50,432 nt of DNA from JACKNG01 sp040904625 (GTDB lineage Bacteria > Pseudomonadota > Gammaproteobacteria > Ga0077536): positions 1 through 50,432 of the forward strand of contig JBBDTC010000071.1 in NCBI GenBank assembly GCA_040904625.1, in the 5' to 3' direction. Shown piece after piece: positions 18,396 through 25,710 of this stretch; the first letter of the stretch is position 1, and each line of letters starts with the position of its first letter. The notes under the pieces are model-generated. The model saw nothing but the letters and a program-made list of their open reading frames with translations, was not told the DNA's origin and ran no database searches. Position numbers and translations under genes: made by a program.

Positions 18396-19299
18396 AGGAC
18401 CGCCACCCGACCTGCCCGAAGGGGCGCATGCGCACCGCGGCACCATCCTCCTCGCCGAAGCCGAAGTGAGCGCGAGCGAGGCGCATGCCGGCGGACAACA
18501 TGTACTGCGTCTGACCTGCCCGACGGTTGCCGAACGAGCGTTGCCGGGCAGTTTCGTGCACCTGCGCTGTGCACCGCACTTGGCCATGCGCCGCCCGATG
18601 TCGATCATGCGTGCATCCGCCCGCGAGGGTTGGTTCGACATACTGTTCAAGATCCACGGTGCCGGCAGCGCTCAGCTCGCCGAGCGCCGCGTCGGTGAAT
18701 CCCTGAGCGTGCTTGGCCCCATAGGCCGGCCGTTCCGCCTGCGCGGCTATCGGCGTCGCCCGCTGCTCATCGGCGGTGGCGTCGGTATACCGCCGATGAT
18801 CTTCCTCGCCGAGCACATGCGTGCTGCGCGCAGCGGCATCGAACCGCTGGTTCTCATGGGCTCCGAAGTACCGTTTCCCTTCCCGGCACGCCCCTCGCGC
18901 CTGCTGGTCCCGGGAGTCGCCGCTGCCACCATGGCTGCGATGCCTTTGCTGGACGATTGGGGCATCGCGTCGCGGCTGGCCAGTACACGCGGTTATCCAG
19001 GTTGCCACGAGGGCCTGGTCACCGAACTGGCCCGTTCGTGGCTGGAAAACAGCGGCGCCGCCCAAGCCGACGTCGAGATCTTCGCTTGCGGACCAACCCC
19101 CATGCTACGCGCCGTGCAGCAACTGGCCCGCGAGTTCGACATCCCCGGCGAACTCTCGGTCGAGGAATACATGGCCTGTGCGGTAGGCGGTTGTGCCGGC
19201 TGCACCGTAGCGGTCACCACAGCCGCGGGGCGTGCCATGAAACGCGTCTGTGTCGATGGCCCCGTCTTCGATATCGCCAGTGTCGATTTCGCCGACTGA
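18388..19299 (+). CDS. pyrK: Dihydroorotate dehydrogenase electron transfer subunit PyrK
   Basis: A 303-residue ferredoxin-reductase-type protein. FAD-binding RRPMSIMRA lies near residue 70, the pyridine nucleotide-binding GGGVGIPPMIFLAEHM near residue 132 and FACGPTPMLRAV near residue 233. A C-terminal [2Fe-2S] site is formed by Cys in EEYMACAVGGCAGC plus a later VCVDGP. PyrK passes electrons from PyrD type 1B to NAD+. No pyrD lies in the window, which is unusual. The start at 18388 (or ATG 18379) overlaps the pyrX end; longer upstream versions are unlikely. Confidence 0.88.
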   Translation: MTEGPPPDLPEGAHAHRGTILLAEAEVSASEAHAGGQHVLRLTCPTVAERALPGSFVHLRCAPHLAMRRPMSIMRASAREGWFDILFKIHGAGSAQLAERRVGESLSVLGPIGRPFRLRGYRRRPLLIGGGVGIPPMIFLAEHMRAARSGIEPLVLMGSEVPFPFPARPSRLLVPGVAAATMAAMPLLDDWGIASRLASTRGYPGCHEGLVTELARSWLENSGAAQADVEIFACGPTPMLRAVQQLAREFDIPGELSVEEYMACAVGGCAGCTVAVTTAAGRAMKRVCVDGPVFDIASVDFAD

Positions 19300-20029
19300 G
19301 CGCGTCGCGCCGGCACAGTGGTGCTCGGCTGACGTCGTCAGCGACCAGAGCGGCCCTCATCCACGTCTGCAGGCGCTCGTCCAACGCCACCGTGACCACG
19401 TTTCGCGGCGGCCGCTATCGCACAAGCCGGGCGGCGCACTGGCCGCACTGGAACACGAACGCGCCGCTCGCGGTGGCGCGATCGTCCTGGACAGCGGTTG
19501 TGGGACGGGAGAATCGAGCCTGGCCCTGGCGCGCGCGCACCCGGCCGCGCTGGTTATCGGAGTCGACAAGAGCGCCGCACGCCTGGCTCGTGCGGCGCGC
19601 TTGCGTGCCGCCAATCTGCGCTTCCTGCGCAGCGATGTCGTCGATGTCTGGGCGTTCGCTCGCGCGCGTGGCTGGACGATCGCCGCACATCATCTGCTCT
19701 ACCCGAACCCGTGGCCCAAGCAGCGACATCTCATGCGTCGCTGGCATGGCCACCCGGCGCTGGCCGACATCATCGCGCTCGGCGGGCAGCTCGAGTTGCG
19801 CACCAACTGGCGCACCTATGCCGAGGAGTTCGCGCTGAGCTTACGCCTATGGACCGGAAGCGATGTCGATCTGGCGGTTTGGCATCCCCAGCAACCGATC
19901 AGCGGTTTCGAGCGCAAGTACCTCGCCAGCGGCCACACCCTCTACCGTGTCACCGCCGAGCTGTCGCGGGCAAGCAGCTCGGCGGCCGCCGAATCCAGAA
20001 GTTATTCTGTTAATCGTCGAATTCGGTAA
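19256..20029 (+). CDS. TrmB-like SAM-dependent methyltransferase
   Basis: About 257 residues with the tRNA (guanine-N7)-methyltransferase fold. SAM-binding LDSGCGTGESSLALA is present, the TrmB signature appears as YPNPWPKQRH and a TNWRTYAEEF motif follows. In classical TrmB the signature is FPDPWPK; here the Asp is Asn and the N-terminal basic motif also differs, so this may be a paralog with changed substrate or activity. The start is uncertain: GTG 19250, ATG 19256 and GTG 19280 are all in frame and inside the end of pyrK, which suggests coupling. The end overlaps the convergent glutaredoxin gene by 20 bp. Confidence 0.8.
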   Translation: MAPSSISPVSISPTERVAPAQWCSADVVSDQSGPHPRLQALVQRHRDHVSRRPLSHKPGGALAALEHERAARGGAIVLDSGCGTGESSLALARAHPAALVIGVDKSAARLARAARLRAANLRFLRSDVVDVWAFARARGWTIAAHHLLYPNPWPKQRHLMRRWHGHPALADIIALGGQLELRTNWRTYAEEFALSLRLWTGSDVDLAVWHPQQPISGFERKYLASGHTLYRVTAELSRASSSAAAESRSYSVNRRIR

Positions 20030-20402
20030 TACCGTGCGCGGCCAGAGTCTGAGTGATTTCGATCGGGTTGAAACCGACGAGGATATCGCCGCGGATCTTG
20101 AGCACCGGAACGACTTTGTGCGGCAGAGCGGCAAACTGTTCGCGACCTTCGGCGTGGGCCTCGACATCATATTCACAATACTCGATGCCCTCGGCCACCA
20201 GCCAGGTCCGCGCGCGCCGACAATAGCCGCACCATGATGCGCTCAACATCACCACGGTATCCGCGCCCGGTTCGACATCGCGACCACAAAACCGCGGCTC
20301 CGGGGTCGGTGGGTGCAGCAGCTGCTGCAGCACCAGCCAGCCCGCCAGCACCGCGCCGATCACCCACAAGCTGCGCCGCCTACGCACGGCCTCAGACGCC
20401 AT
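20010..20402 (-). CDS. Membrane-anchored glutaredoxin-like protein
   Basis: A 130-residue protein with an N-terminal membrane helix at ~11-27 (LWVIGAVLAGWLVLQQLL) and a glutaredoxin/thioredoxin fold. The active site is WCGYC in MLSASWCGYCRRAR, and the cis-proline loop is VVPVLKI. The topology with positive residues before the helix puts the redox domain in the periplasm, but this is inference. I prefer ATG 20402 (MASEAVRRRR) over ATG 20414. Either start overlaps the end of the upstream ATL gene, so the two are probably cotranscribed. Confidence 0.82.
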   Translation of the reverse strand: MASEAVRRRRSLWVIGAVLAGWLVLQQLLHPPTPEPRFCGRDVEPGADTVVMLSASWCGYCRRARTWLVAEGIEYCEYDVEAHAEGREQFAALPHKVVPVLKIRGDILVGFNPIEITQTLAAHGITEFDD

Positions 20403-20721
20403 AATCCCACTCATAGCGCGCCAGATCGATGCGCCCGGTGGCATCGTGGCCGACGCCCTCGGCAGCGAGGCGCTCATATTGCTCCGTCTCACGACCGCCG
20501 CGGCCGCGTGGGCTGACCAGGCCGCGCACATTGATCACACGATGCCAGGGGACGTCACTCTCTGCCGGCAGGGCCGCCAGCGCATAGCCGACCTGGCGGG
20601 CACCGCTCGGGCCGTCGATGCTGGAGAGCGAGGCAATCTGCCGATAAGTCGCGACACGACCGCACGGGATGCACGACACCACCGCCCAGACCCGTGCGTT
20701 GCGCCCCGTATCGGCGCTCAC
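20392..20721 (-). CDS. Alkyltransferase-like DNA repair protein (ATL)
   Basis: A 109-residue protein of the MGMT/Ogt C-terminal domain family. The alkyl-accepting Cys of the PCHR motif is replaced by Trp (VPWHRVIN), the hallmark of ATL proteins. ATL proteins bind O6-alkylguanine without removing the alkyl group and hand the lesion to nucleotide excision repair. The helix-turn-helix and arginine finger region (GPSGARQVGYALAALP) is intact. The gene overlaps the glutaredoxin gene by 11 bp. Confidence 0.88.
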   Translation of the reverse strand: MSADTGRNARVWAVVSCIPCGRVATYRQIASLSSIDGPSGARQVGYALAALPAESDVPWHRVINVRGLVSPRGRGGRETEQYERLAAEGVGHDATGRIDLARYEWDYGV

Positions 20722-20772
20722 GATGGCATGCCTCTGCCGAGCGGGGCCATCGGGGCGCCGAGTGGGCGAAAA

Positions 20773-21201
20773 TCAGTGTGCGGCATCCGGCGGGAATTCA
20801 TCGTAGCGCGGCAGCGTGTCCTGGATGTCATACCAGGATGCCTTGGAAGCGACGAAGATGTGGTAGCCCGGCCGCAGCCCGGGGTCGTCGTGGATAGTCC
20901 CCGCTGCAACCCAGACGAATCGAGGAAGCGCATGCGCCCGGAAGAACAACTTGCTACCGCAATGTTGGCAGAACTGGCGCACGGCTGCCTTCGACGAAGC
21001 GAAATCAGCCAGGGCAGTCGCGCCACGCGACACTACCAGGGCATCGGCCGCAACCTGGCAATAGGTGGAAAATGCCGTGCCGTGGGCACGCCGGCAGATG
21101 CCACAGTGGCAGTGTCCCATAGCGATCACGGGCGCCGTGATCGCGAAGGCGATAGCGCCGCACAGGCAAGCGCCGCCGAGCGGCTCAAACGAGGCGTTCA
21201 T
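20773..21201 (-). CDS. GFA family (CENP-V/GFA domain) protein
   Basis: A 142-residue zinc-binding protein of the GFA family. The metal ligands are GACLCGAIAF, GHCHCGICRRAHG and FCQHCGSKLFF. The family is named after a glutathione-dependent formaldehyde-activating enzyme, but most members have no proven activity. I chose ATG 21201 (MNASFEPLGG). The frame is open further upstream to 21489, but that part lies on the upstream gene and is low-complexity. It overlaps the next gene by 17 bp. Confidence 0.87.
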   Translation of the reverse strand: MNASFEPLGGACLCGAIAFAITAPVIAMGHCHCGICRRAHGTAFSTYCQVAADALVVSRGATALADFASSKAAVRQFCQHCGSKLFFRAHALPRFVWVAAGTIHDDPGLRPGYHIFVASKASWYDIQDTLPRYDEFPPDAAH

Positions 21202-21565
21202 AGGCCGTATCGAAGAGAGCGAGCCAGGCTTTCCAGCGCGCCGCATCCGACGGAAACTTGGGGTGGTCGAAGCGGGCCAGCACAGTGTGGTCGGCACCCG
21301 TGCGATAGGCGGCGGCAGCGACAAACACGAGGCCATCCTTGTAGGCTTGGCGCTGCTCGTCGGACACGAGCTTCTCGGGTTCGGCCGACCACAGCCCCGC
21401 CTCCCGCAACAGCGCGAGCCCGGACGCCGGCGCTGGGCAGTCGCGCGGCGAACACAGGTAAAGACTGCCGTTGGCCCGATCACCGGCATCGAAGCGGAGA
21501 TCGTAGCAGTCGACGATGCTGGCGGTGTCGAGGCGGGGCGGTGGCATGGTTGAGGCTGCGCTCAT
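21185..21565 (-). CDS. Conserved hypothetical protein
   Basis: A 126-residue soluble protein that I do not recognise. It has a YDLRFDAGDRANG start region, two cysteines near residues 38-43 and an aromatic-rich C-terminal half (FDHPKFPSDAARWKAWLALFD). No signal peptide or membrane helix is visible. It overlaps the GFA gene by 17 bp, which implies coupled translation and perhaps a related role. Confidence 0.65.
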   Translation of the reverse strand: MSAASTMPPPRLDTASIVDCYDLRFDAGDRANGSLYLCSPRDCPAPASGLALLREAGLWSAEPEKLVSDEQRQAYKDGLVFVAAAAYRTGADHTVLARFDHPKFPSDAARWKAWLALFDTAYERLV

Positions 21566-21680
21566 ACGGGATCTCGCAAGAATGGCTCAATCGATCACGC
21601 TAGCGCAGCAGGCGCGAGCCTGCAATCCTGCCTGTCGGACCTCGAAGGAGGTCGATCATGGGAGGCGTTCGGGCACCCTC

Positions 21681-21974
21681 TCAGGCCTTGAGTTCGATTT
21701 CGATGAACGCCAAATCGAAACCATTGGCATTGATCACGTTGTGTTCGGTACCGGCAGGGCGCGCATAGGACTGGCCGATTTTGAGATCGGCCGGTTTACC
21801 TCCCTCGGCGGTTTCCAACATCAATGTCCCGGTGGTCAACGGAACCACAACGTAGTCATGCTCGTGGCGATGCCAACCGGTTTCGGCGCCGGGCGAGAAG
21901 CGCCACTCAGTGACGATGACTCGTTCGTTCTCGAGCTGTTTATGCGGTTCGGCGGACGGTCTGGTGGAATTCAT
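21681..21974 (-). CDS. Small cupin-domain protein
   Basis: A 97-residue single cupin. The metal-binding motif 1 appears as GWHRHEHDYVVVPLTTG and motif 2 as ARPAGTEHNVIN, both with histidines retained, so a metal site is likely. Substrate unknown. GGAG lies nine bases before the ATG. The 115-bp gap to the previous gene shows no clear terminator. Confidence 0.82.
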   Translation of the reverse strand: MNSTRPSAEPHKQLENERVIVTEWRFSPGAETGWHRHEHDYVVVPLTTGTLMLETAEGGKPADLKIGQSYARPAGTEHNVINANGFDLAFIEIELKA

Positions 21975-22086
21975 GATAACGCTCCGGAATGCGCCGCGAG
22001 GCGCGTTGCGATTAGGGAAGAGGTCAACGGTTGACCGTACACGCGGTGGGCGGGATCACAGGCCAACTCGACAGGGCCCTACTTCC

Positions 22087-22470
22087 TCAGTGGTCAGAGC
22101 CGGCATCGATGTCCGGGGCGGAGACGATTTCACCGCCTTCCGGGCCATAGAATACGACCCAAACTGCGAAATCTGGGGACAGCGCTTCAAAGCGGTGCTC
22201 TTGACCCGCAGCGACGAAGATACAGGCGCCCGGCTCCAGGTCATGATGTCGGTCGCCGTCGAAAAAGGCGGCCCGCCCCTGCGCGACGACATAAATCTCG
22301 TCGCGGGTATGCGGTGTCTGGCGGTCCTCTCCGGGCGGTGCATACCAGCGGATATCGAGCGTTCCCCGGGTAAAAACGGGCTGCGACAACATTCCCGTCG
22401 GCGGCGGTCCCAACGCCCGCGCAGCTTGCGCGGACATGATCCAATGCCGCCGCTTTTCAGTCTTGTCCAT
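22087..22470 (-). CDS. Cupin-domain protein
   Basis: A 127-residue cupin. Motif 1 is PHTRDEIYVVAQGRAAF and motif 2 is GACIFVAAGQEHRFE. It lacks the first His of the usual HxH pair (TPHTRDE), so any metal site differs from that of the neighbouring cupin. The two cupins are not close copies of each other. The start MDKTEKRRHW at 22470 is preferred to 22566. Function is unknown. Confidence 0.78.
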   Translation of the reverse strand: MDKTEKRRHWIMSAQAARALGPPPTGMLSQPVFTRGTLDIRWYAPPGEDRQTPHTRDEIYVVAQGRAAFFDGDRHHDLEPGACIFVAAGQEHRFEALSPDFAVWVVFYGPEGGEIVSAPDIDAGSDH

Positions 22471-22624
22471 GCCCTTATGCCGCTCCGGGTCGGTACGCAG
22501 CCAGGCGGCGTGTGGACGAGCCAGACTCGATGCCTGTGGCTGCGCGCGAGACGCTGGAGTGGGCAACGCTTAGGACTGTCGACATAGGAATCCCTTGAAA
22601 TCAGGCATCGTGCTCTGCACAGGT

Positions 22625-23191
22625 CTATTGCGGCGCCGGCCGATTGAGCTCGATGAGCGTTCGGTAACCCGCTGCGGCCCACTCCGCAGGAGCCGCCATG
22701 ATCGCGATGTTCGGATGCTTATGATAGTCACGATCCCAGAGGAATTCCGGAACCTGCGCACGAATGAACAGACGCCCCTGCGCTGCCCGGTAGAGCCGAT
22801 AGTCGGCCAGCTGTGCCGCGTACCATGCTGCAACCTGCTCTTCGTCATCCATGCTCACGAGCGTGATACCGCCCAGATCGCTCCAGCCTTCGCGCGCTAC
22901 ACAGGCTGGCTTGACGCGTCCCCAATCGATGGCGATCAGGTCTGCGTCCGGATAGACGGGCATGGCCACTTCGCGGCTGTCCGGCACGCAGCGGGAGCGC
23001 ATGAAGTGCGTCACGTCGCGGCGCAGTTCCGCTGATAGCCCCTCGAGTCGCGCCCACTTCGCGACCGGCGCGGCTCGCACTTGTGCCGACAGCGCGGACG
23101 CGATCACGAGGATCGTGGCAAGCGCGGCGGGCCATCTTGCACGGCCCTGGGCCACAGTCGGGCAGGATGCGCGCCGCGGGCACCGTGCCAT
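22625..23191 (-). CDS. Hypothetical exported protein
   Basis: A 188-residue protein I do not recognise. Arginines followed by a hydrophobic stretch (WPAALATILVIASALSAQVRA) near residues 20-40 look like a signal peptide with cleavage after VRAA. The mature part is rich in Trp, Asp and Arg and has two cysteines, one in SRCVPDS and one in KPACVARE. No ribosome site precedes the ATG: it sits 8 bp after a 73-bp palindromic element, so that element lies in its leader. Confidence 0.6.
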   Translation of the reverse strand: MARCPRRASCPTVAQGRARWPAALATILVIASALSAQVRAAPVAKWARLEGLSAELRRDVTHFMRSRCVPDSREVAMPVYPDADLIAIDWGRVKPACVAREGWSDLGGITLVSMDDEEQVAAWYAAQLADYRLYRAAQGRLFIRAQVPEFLWDRDYHKHPNIAIMAAPAEWAAAGYRTLIELNRPAPQ

Positions 23192-23199
23192 CTAGATAG

Positions 23200-23272
23200 G
23201 TGCTCGTAAATGTCGATCAAGGCTACAGAGCAAGCGGGTACCCTCCATCACTTTCAGCACATTTACGAGCAC
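23200..23272. repeat. 73-bp palindromic element with 14-bp perfect arms
   Basis: GTGCTCGTAAATGT at 23200-23213 is the exact reverse complement of 23259-23272. The 45-nt interior contains the palindrome GGGTACCC. It fills most of the 85-bp gap between two minus-strand genes. No T-tract follows, so it is not a standard terminator. It is unrelated by sequence to the ~160-bp elements elsewhere. Only one copy is in the window. Confidence 0.7.
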
Positions 23273-23276
23273 GTGT

Positions 23277-23666
23277 TCAGGGCTCACCGTCGGCACGCAG
23301 GCGTGCGTACAACACTTCACAGGCAGCCCGGTGCCCTTCGCAGACGAATCGCGTGACCAAGGTCGGGATACCAGCCCTGGCCAAAACGTCGCGGCGCACG
23401 ACCGCGGGCCAGGCCGGATGGCCACGCGGCAGGAACGACCATGAGATAAGCCCTGCTTCAGTGCTCGAATCGAGCCGGATCCAGCCATCTTCTTCGCTTA
23501 CAGAGACGTCCGGGCGGCTGCTGACCGCCGTATAGGCAGCCTGCACCGACGGGAAACCCAAGCCGATGCTGTCGGCACCAGCCGTTGCGCCGGCGAGACA
23601 TGACAGCATGGCGACAGCGCGCAAGGACGATCGCCAAGCGGCCATTCCAAGTTCAGTGCAACGCAT
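23277..23666 (-). CDS. Hypothetical exported protein
   Basis: A 129-residue protein not recognised by me. An N-terminal segment LRAVAMLSCLAGATAGA (~15-31) looks like a signal peptide. Two cysteines near the C-terminus (VCEGHRAACEVLYARL) could form a disulphide in the periplasm. The start overlaps the end of the upstream 83-residue gene by 14 bp, which supports a joint transcript. Confidence 0.55.
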   Translation of the reverse strand: MRCTELGMAAWRSSLRAVAMLSCLAGATAGADSIGLGFPSVQAAYTAVSSRPDVSVSEEDGWIRLDSSTEAGLISWSFLPRGHPAWPAVVRRDVLARAGIPTLVTRFVCEGHRAACEVLYARLRADGEP

Positions 23667-23904
23667 GCAGGTTCGGCCCGATGAATGTCTCTATCCCTTC
23701 TTCGTCGATTGCGCGCAAGGCCTCGTCCAGCGCATCTTCGTCGAATGCGAATGTATTCTCCCACTGTGTCGCATTGTCGTAGTCATCGACGATCTCGAGG
23801 ATCCATCCGCCTTCGCCGTCCGCATAGATCTCGACTTGCACGGACTGTGAGCCGCGCGAAATGCGTTGGCTGAGCGGGGAGAGCAGGGGTTCGTCCGCCT
23901 CCAT
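23653..23904 (-). CDS. Small acidic conserved hypothetical protein
   Basis: An 83-residue, strongly acidic protein (QWENTFAFDEDALDEALRAI) with no signal peptide or membrane helix. I cannot assign a family. Its stop lies 14 bp inside the next gene, and codon use looks like that of its neighbours, so it is probably a real gene. No clear ribosome site precedes the ATG. Confidence 0.55.
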   Translation of the reverse strand: MEADEPLLSPLSQRISRGSQSVQVEIYADGEGGWILEIVDDYDNATQWENTFAFDEDALDEALRAIDEEGIETFIGPNLHALH

Positions 23905-24031
23905 CAGACGCGATCCGGAGTCGGTTTCGGGGAGTACCCGGCCGTTGCAATGAGCGCTAGCTGAGGGTGGCCAGGCACCACGTGGCGCGCAGGGCGTGAA
24001 CGCCTCATGCCGTGCCGGCGTCGACCCCGGA

Positions 24032-24667
24032 TCATTGCGGGTGTTCTACCCAGAAGACGCCGCGCAATTCATCGACGCGGTAGCCAGTTGCCCGGTCCTC
24101 GGGATAGAAGGTGTCGAGCCGCGCCTGCACGTCATCCGAGAGCCTTTCGCCATGGCAGGTCAGGCACATCGACTGGATGACGATGGGCTCGACGTATCCA
24201 CGCCGCCCGTCTCCCACGAAAACACTGCGTGGTGCACGCGGGACAATTCCCGCCAGATAGTCCGCGAGCAAGGGCGCAACCCAGTCCGGCGCACGGTTTG
24301 CCGGGTTGCGCAGACGGTCGCTGGCGCGACCCAGGCGCACACCTGCGGGGGCGGAATCGTTGGCCAGTGCCGGCGCCTCGACCCGGCACGCCACTACGGC
24401 GGCGGCCGGTCCGGCGTTGAGTGCACTGCTCAAAGTCGACATGAGTTCAGACTTGAATGGAGCGACGAGCGCCTTGCCTCGCGCCAGCGCGGTTTCTTCC
24501 TCGCTCGTCCCGGCGGCGAGGACCGCGCTCGAGCACAGCAGCGCCAGCGCGGCCAGCCACCACACGCCCGCTACTTCGCCGGCTTGCCGGAACCCGCTGC
24601 CCGACCGCACTACTGTGGCATCAGCTAAAATTGATCCGAGCCTCCAGGTTCGTTCGTGAGTCGGCAT
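24032..24667 (-). CDS. DUF3365 (Tll0287-like) haem-binding exported protein
   Basis: About 211 residues if ATG 24667 is used, or 192 from GTG 24610. A hydrophobic signal segment (WWLAALALLCSSAVLAAG) precedes a DUF3365 domain. The family motif RLRNPANRAPDWV and a c-type haem site CLTCHGE near the C-terminus are present. Related domains serve as periplasmic redox or gas sensors. The ATG has GGAAGAAG upstream but lies 47 bp inside the pilU-like gene; the GTG start lies just after its stop and gives a more normal signal peptide. Cotranscription with the pilus ATPases is likely. Confidence 0.78.
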   Translation of the reverse strand: MPTHERTWRLGSILADATVVRSGSGFRQAGEVAGVWWLAALALLCSSAVLAAGTSEEETALARGKALVAPFKSELMSTLSSALNAGPAAAVVACRVEAPALANDSAPAGVRLGRASDRLRNPANRAPDWVAPLLADYLAGIVPRAPRSVFVGDGRRGYVEPIVIQSMCLTCHGERLSDDVQARLDTFYPEDRATGYRVDELRGVFWVEHPQ

Positions 24668-25679
24668 TGGACAGCGCTTCTTCCAGGGAAATCCGTTCTT
24701 CCTTGAACAGCGAGTGCAGCGCCATGTCGAAAGTCTGCATCCCGCGTGCCCCGCTGCCTTCCATCGCTTCCTTGAGTTCATGCAGCTCACCTTTGAGGAC
24801 CAGGTCGGCGATATGCGGTGTGTTGACCATGATTTCGATCGCGGCAACCCGCTTACCGTCGATGGCTTTGACCAGGCGCTGCGATATGACCGCGCGCAGA
24901 TTGACCGAGAGATCCATCAGCAACTGCTTGTGCAGATCCTGCGGGAACAGGTTGATCACGCGCTCCATGGCCTGGTTTGAATTATTCGCGTGCATGGTCG
25001 AAATGGCGAGATGACCGGTGTTGCACAATTCGAGTGCAGCTTCCATCGTCTCGCGATCACGGATTTCGCCGATCAGAATGACATCCGGGGCCTCGCGCAG
25101 CGAAGCACGCAACGCGTTGCGGTAGGACAGCGTATCGACACCGACCTCACGTTGATTGACGATCGATTTCAAGTTCGGGTGAGAAAACTCGACCGGATCC
25201 TCGATTGTGAGTATGTGCCCCGCCATCCTGCCGTTGCGCTCATTGATCATCGCCGCGAGGGTCGTCGATTTGCCGGAGCCGGTTGCCCCGACCATCAACA
25301 CCAGACCACGTTTGTGCAGGATCAGCTCCCCGAGGATGTCAGGCAGGCCGAGTTCTTCTATGGTCGGGATCTCTGCGGGAATACGCCGCAGCACCACCCC
25401 GACCTCGCCACGCTGGCGAAAGATGTTGACGCGGAAACGGGCGGACTTGTCCGGCAGTGCGATCGCGAAATCACACTCCATGGTGTCTTCGAAGCCGCGA
25501 ATCTGCTTCTCGTTCATGATGCCGTAAGCAGCCGCCTTGACCAGCTCACCGGTAAGAACAGTCTTGCCGACGGAATTGATAGTGCCTTCGATCTTGATCT
25601 TGACCGGAGCACCAACGGTAAAAAAGAGATCCGAACCGTTCTTGTCCCGCAGCAGCTGAAGGTAGGGCGTGATGTCCAT
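24621..25679 (-). CDS. Third PilT/PilU-type pilus retraction ATPase
   Basis: A 352-residue hexameric secretion-type ATPase closest by eye to PilU. Walker A is GATGSGKSTTLAAM (~135), the Asp box ILTIEDPVEF, Walker B DVILIGEIRDRETM and the His box STMHANNSNQAMERV. Where PilT has AIRNLIRE it has PHIADLVLKGEL, as in PilU. The ATG at 25679 with GGGA upstream is preferred to TTG 25691. It follows another PilU by 31 bp, making three paralogs in a row. Its separate task is not known. Confidence 0.88.
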   Translation of the reverse strand: MDITPYLQLLRDKNGSDLFFTVGAPVKIKIEGTINSVGKTVLTGELVKAAAYGIMNEKQIRGFEDTMECDFAIALPDKSARFRVNIFRQRGEVGVVLRRIPAEIPTIEELGLPDILGELILHKRGLVLMVGATGSGKSTTLAAMINERNGRMAGHILTIEDPVEFSHPNLKSIVNQREVGVDTLSYRNALRASLREAPDVILIGEIRDRETMEAALELCNTGHLAISTMHANNSNQAMERVINLFPQDLHKQLLMDLSVNLRAVISQRLVKAIDGKRVAAIEIMVNTPHIADLVLKGELHELKEAMEGSGARGMQTFDMALHSLFKEERISLEEALSNADSRTNLEARINFS

Positions 25680-25710
25680 GGATGTTCCCAAGTTGTTAGG
25701 TGCGCCGGGC

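Noticed and set aside
17025..18650. 541-codon minus-strand frame opposite pyrX
   Set aside because: Antisense to conserved pyrB/pyrX/pyrK coding sequence.
23200..23272. Rho-independent terminator
   Set aside because: The 45-nt loop is too long and no T-tract follows on either strand.
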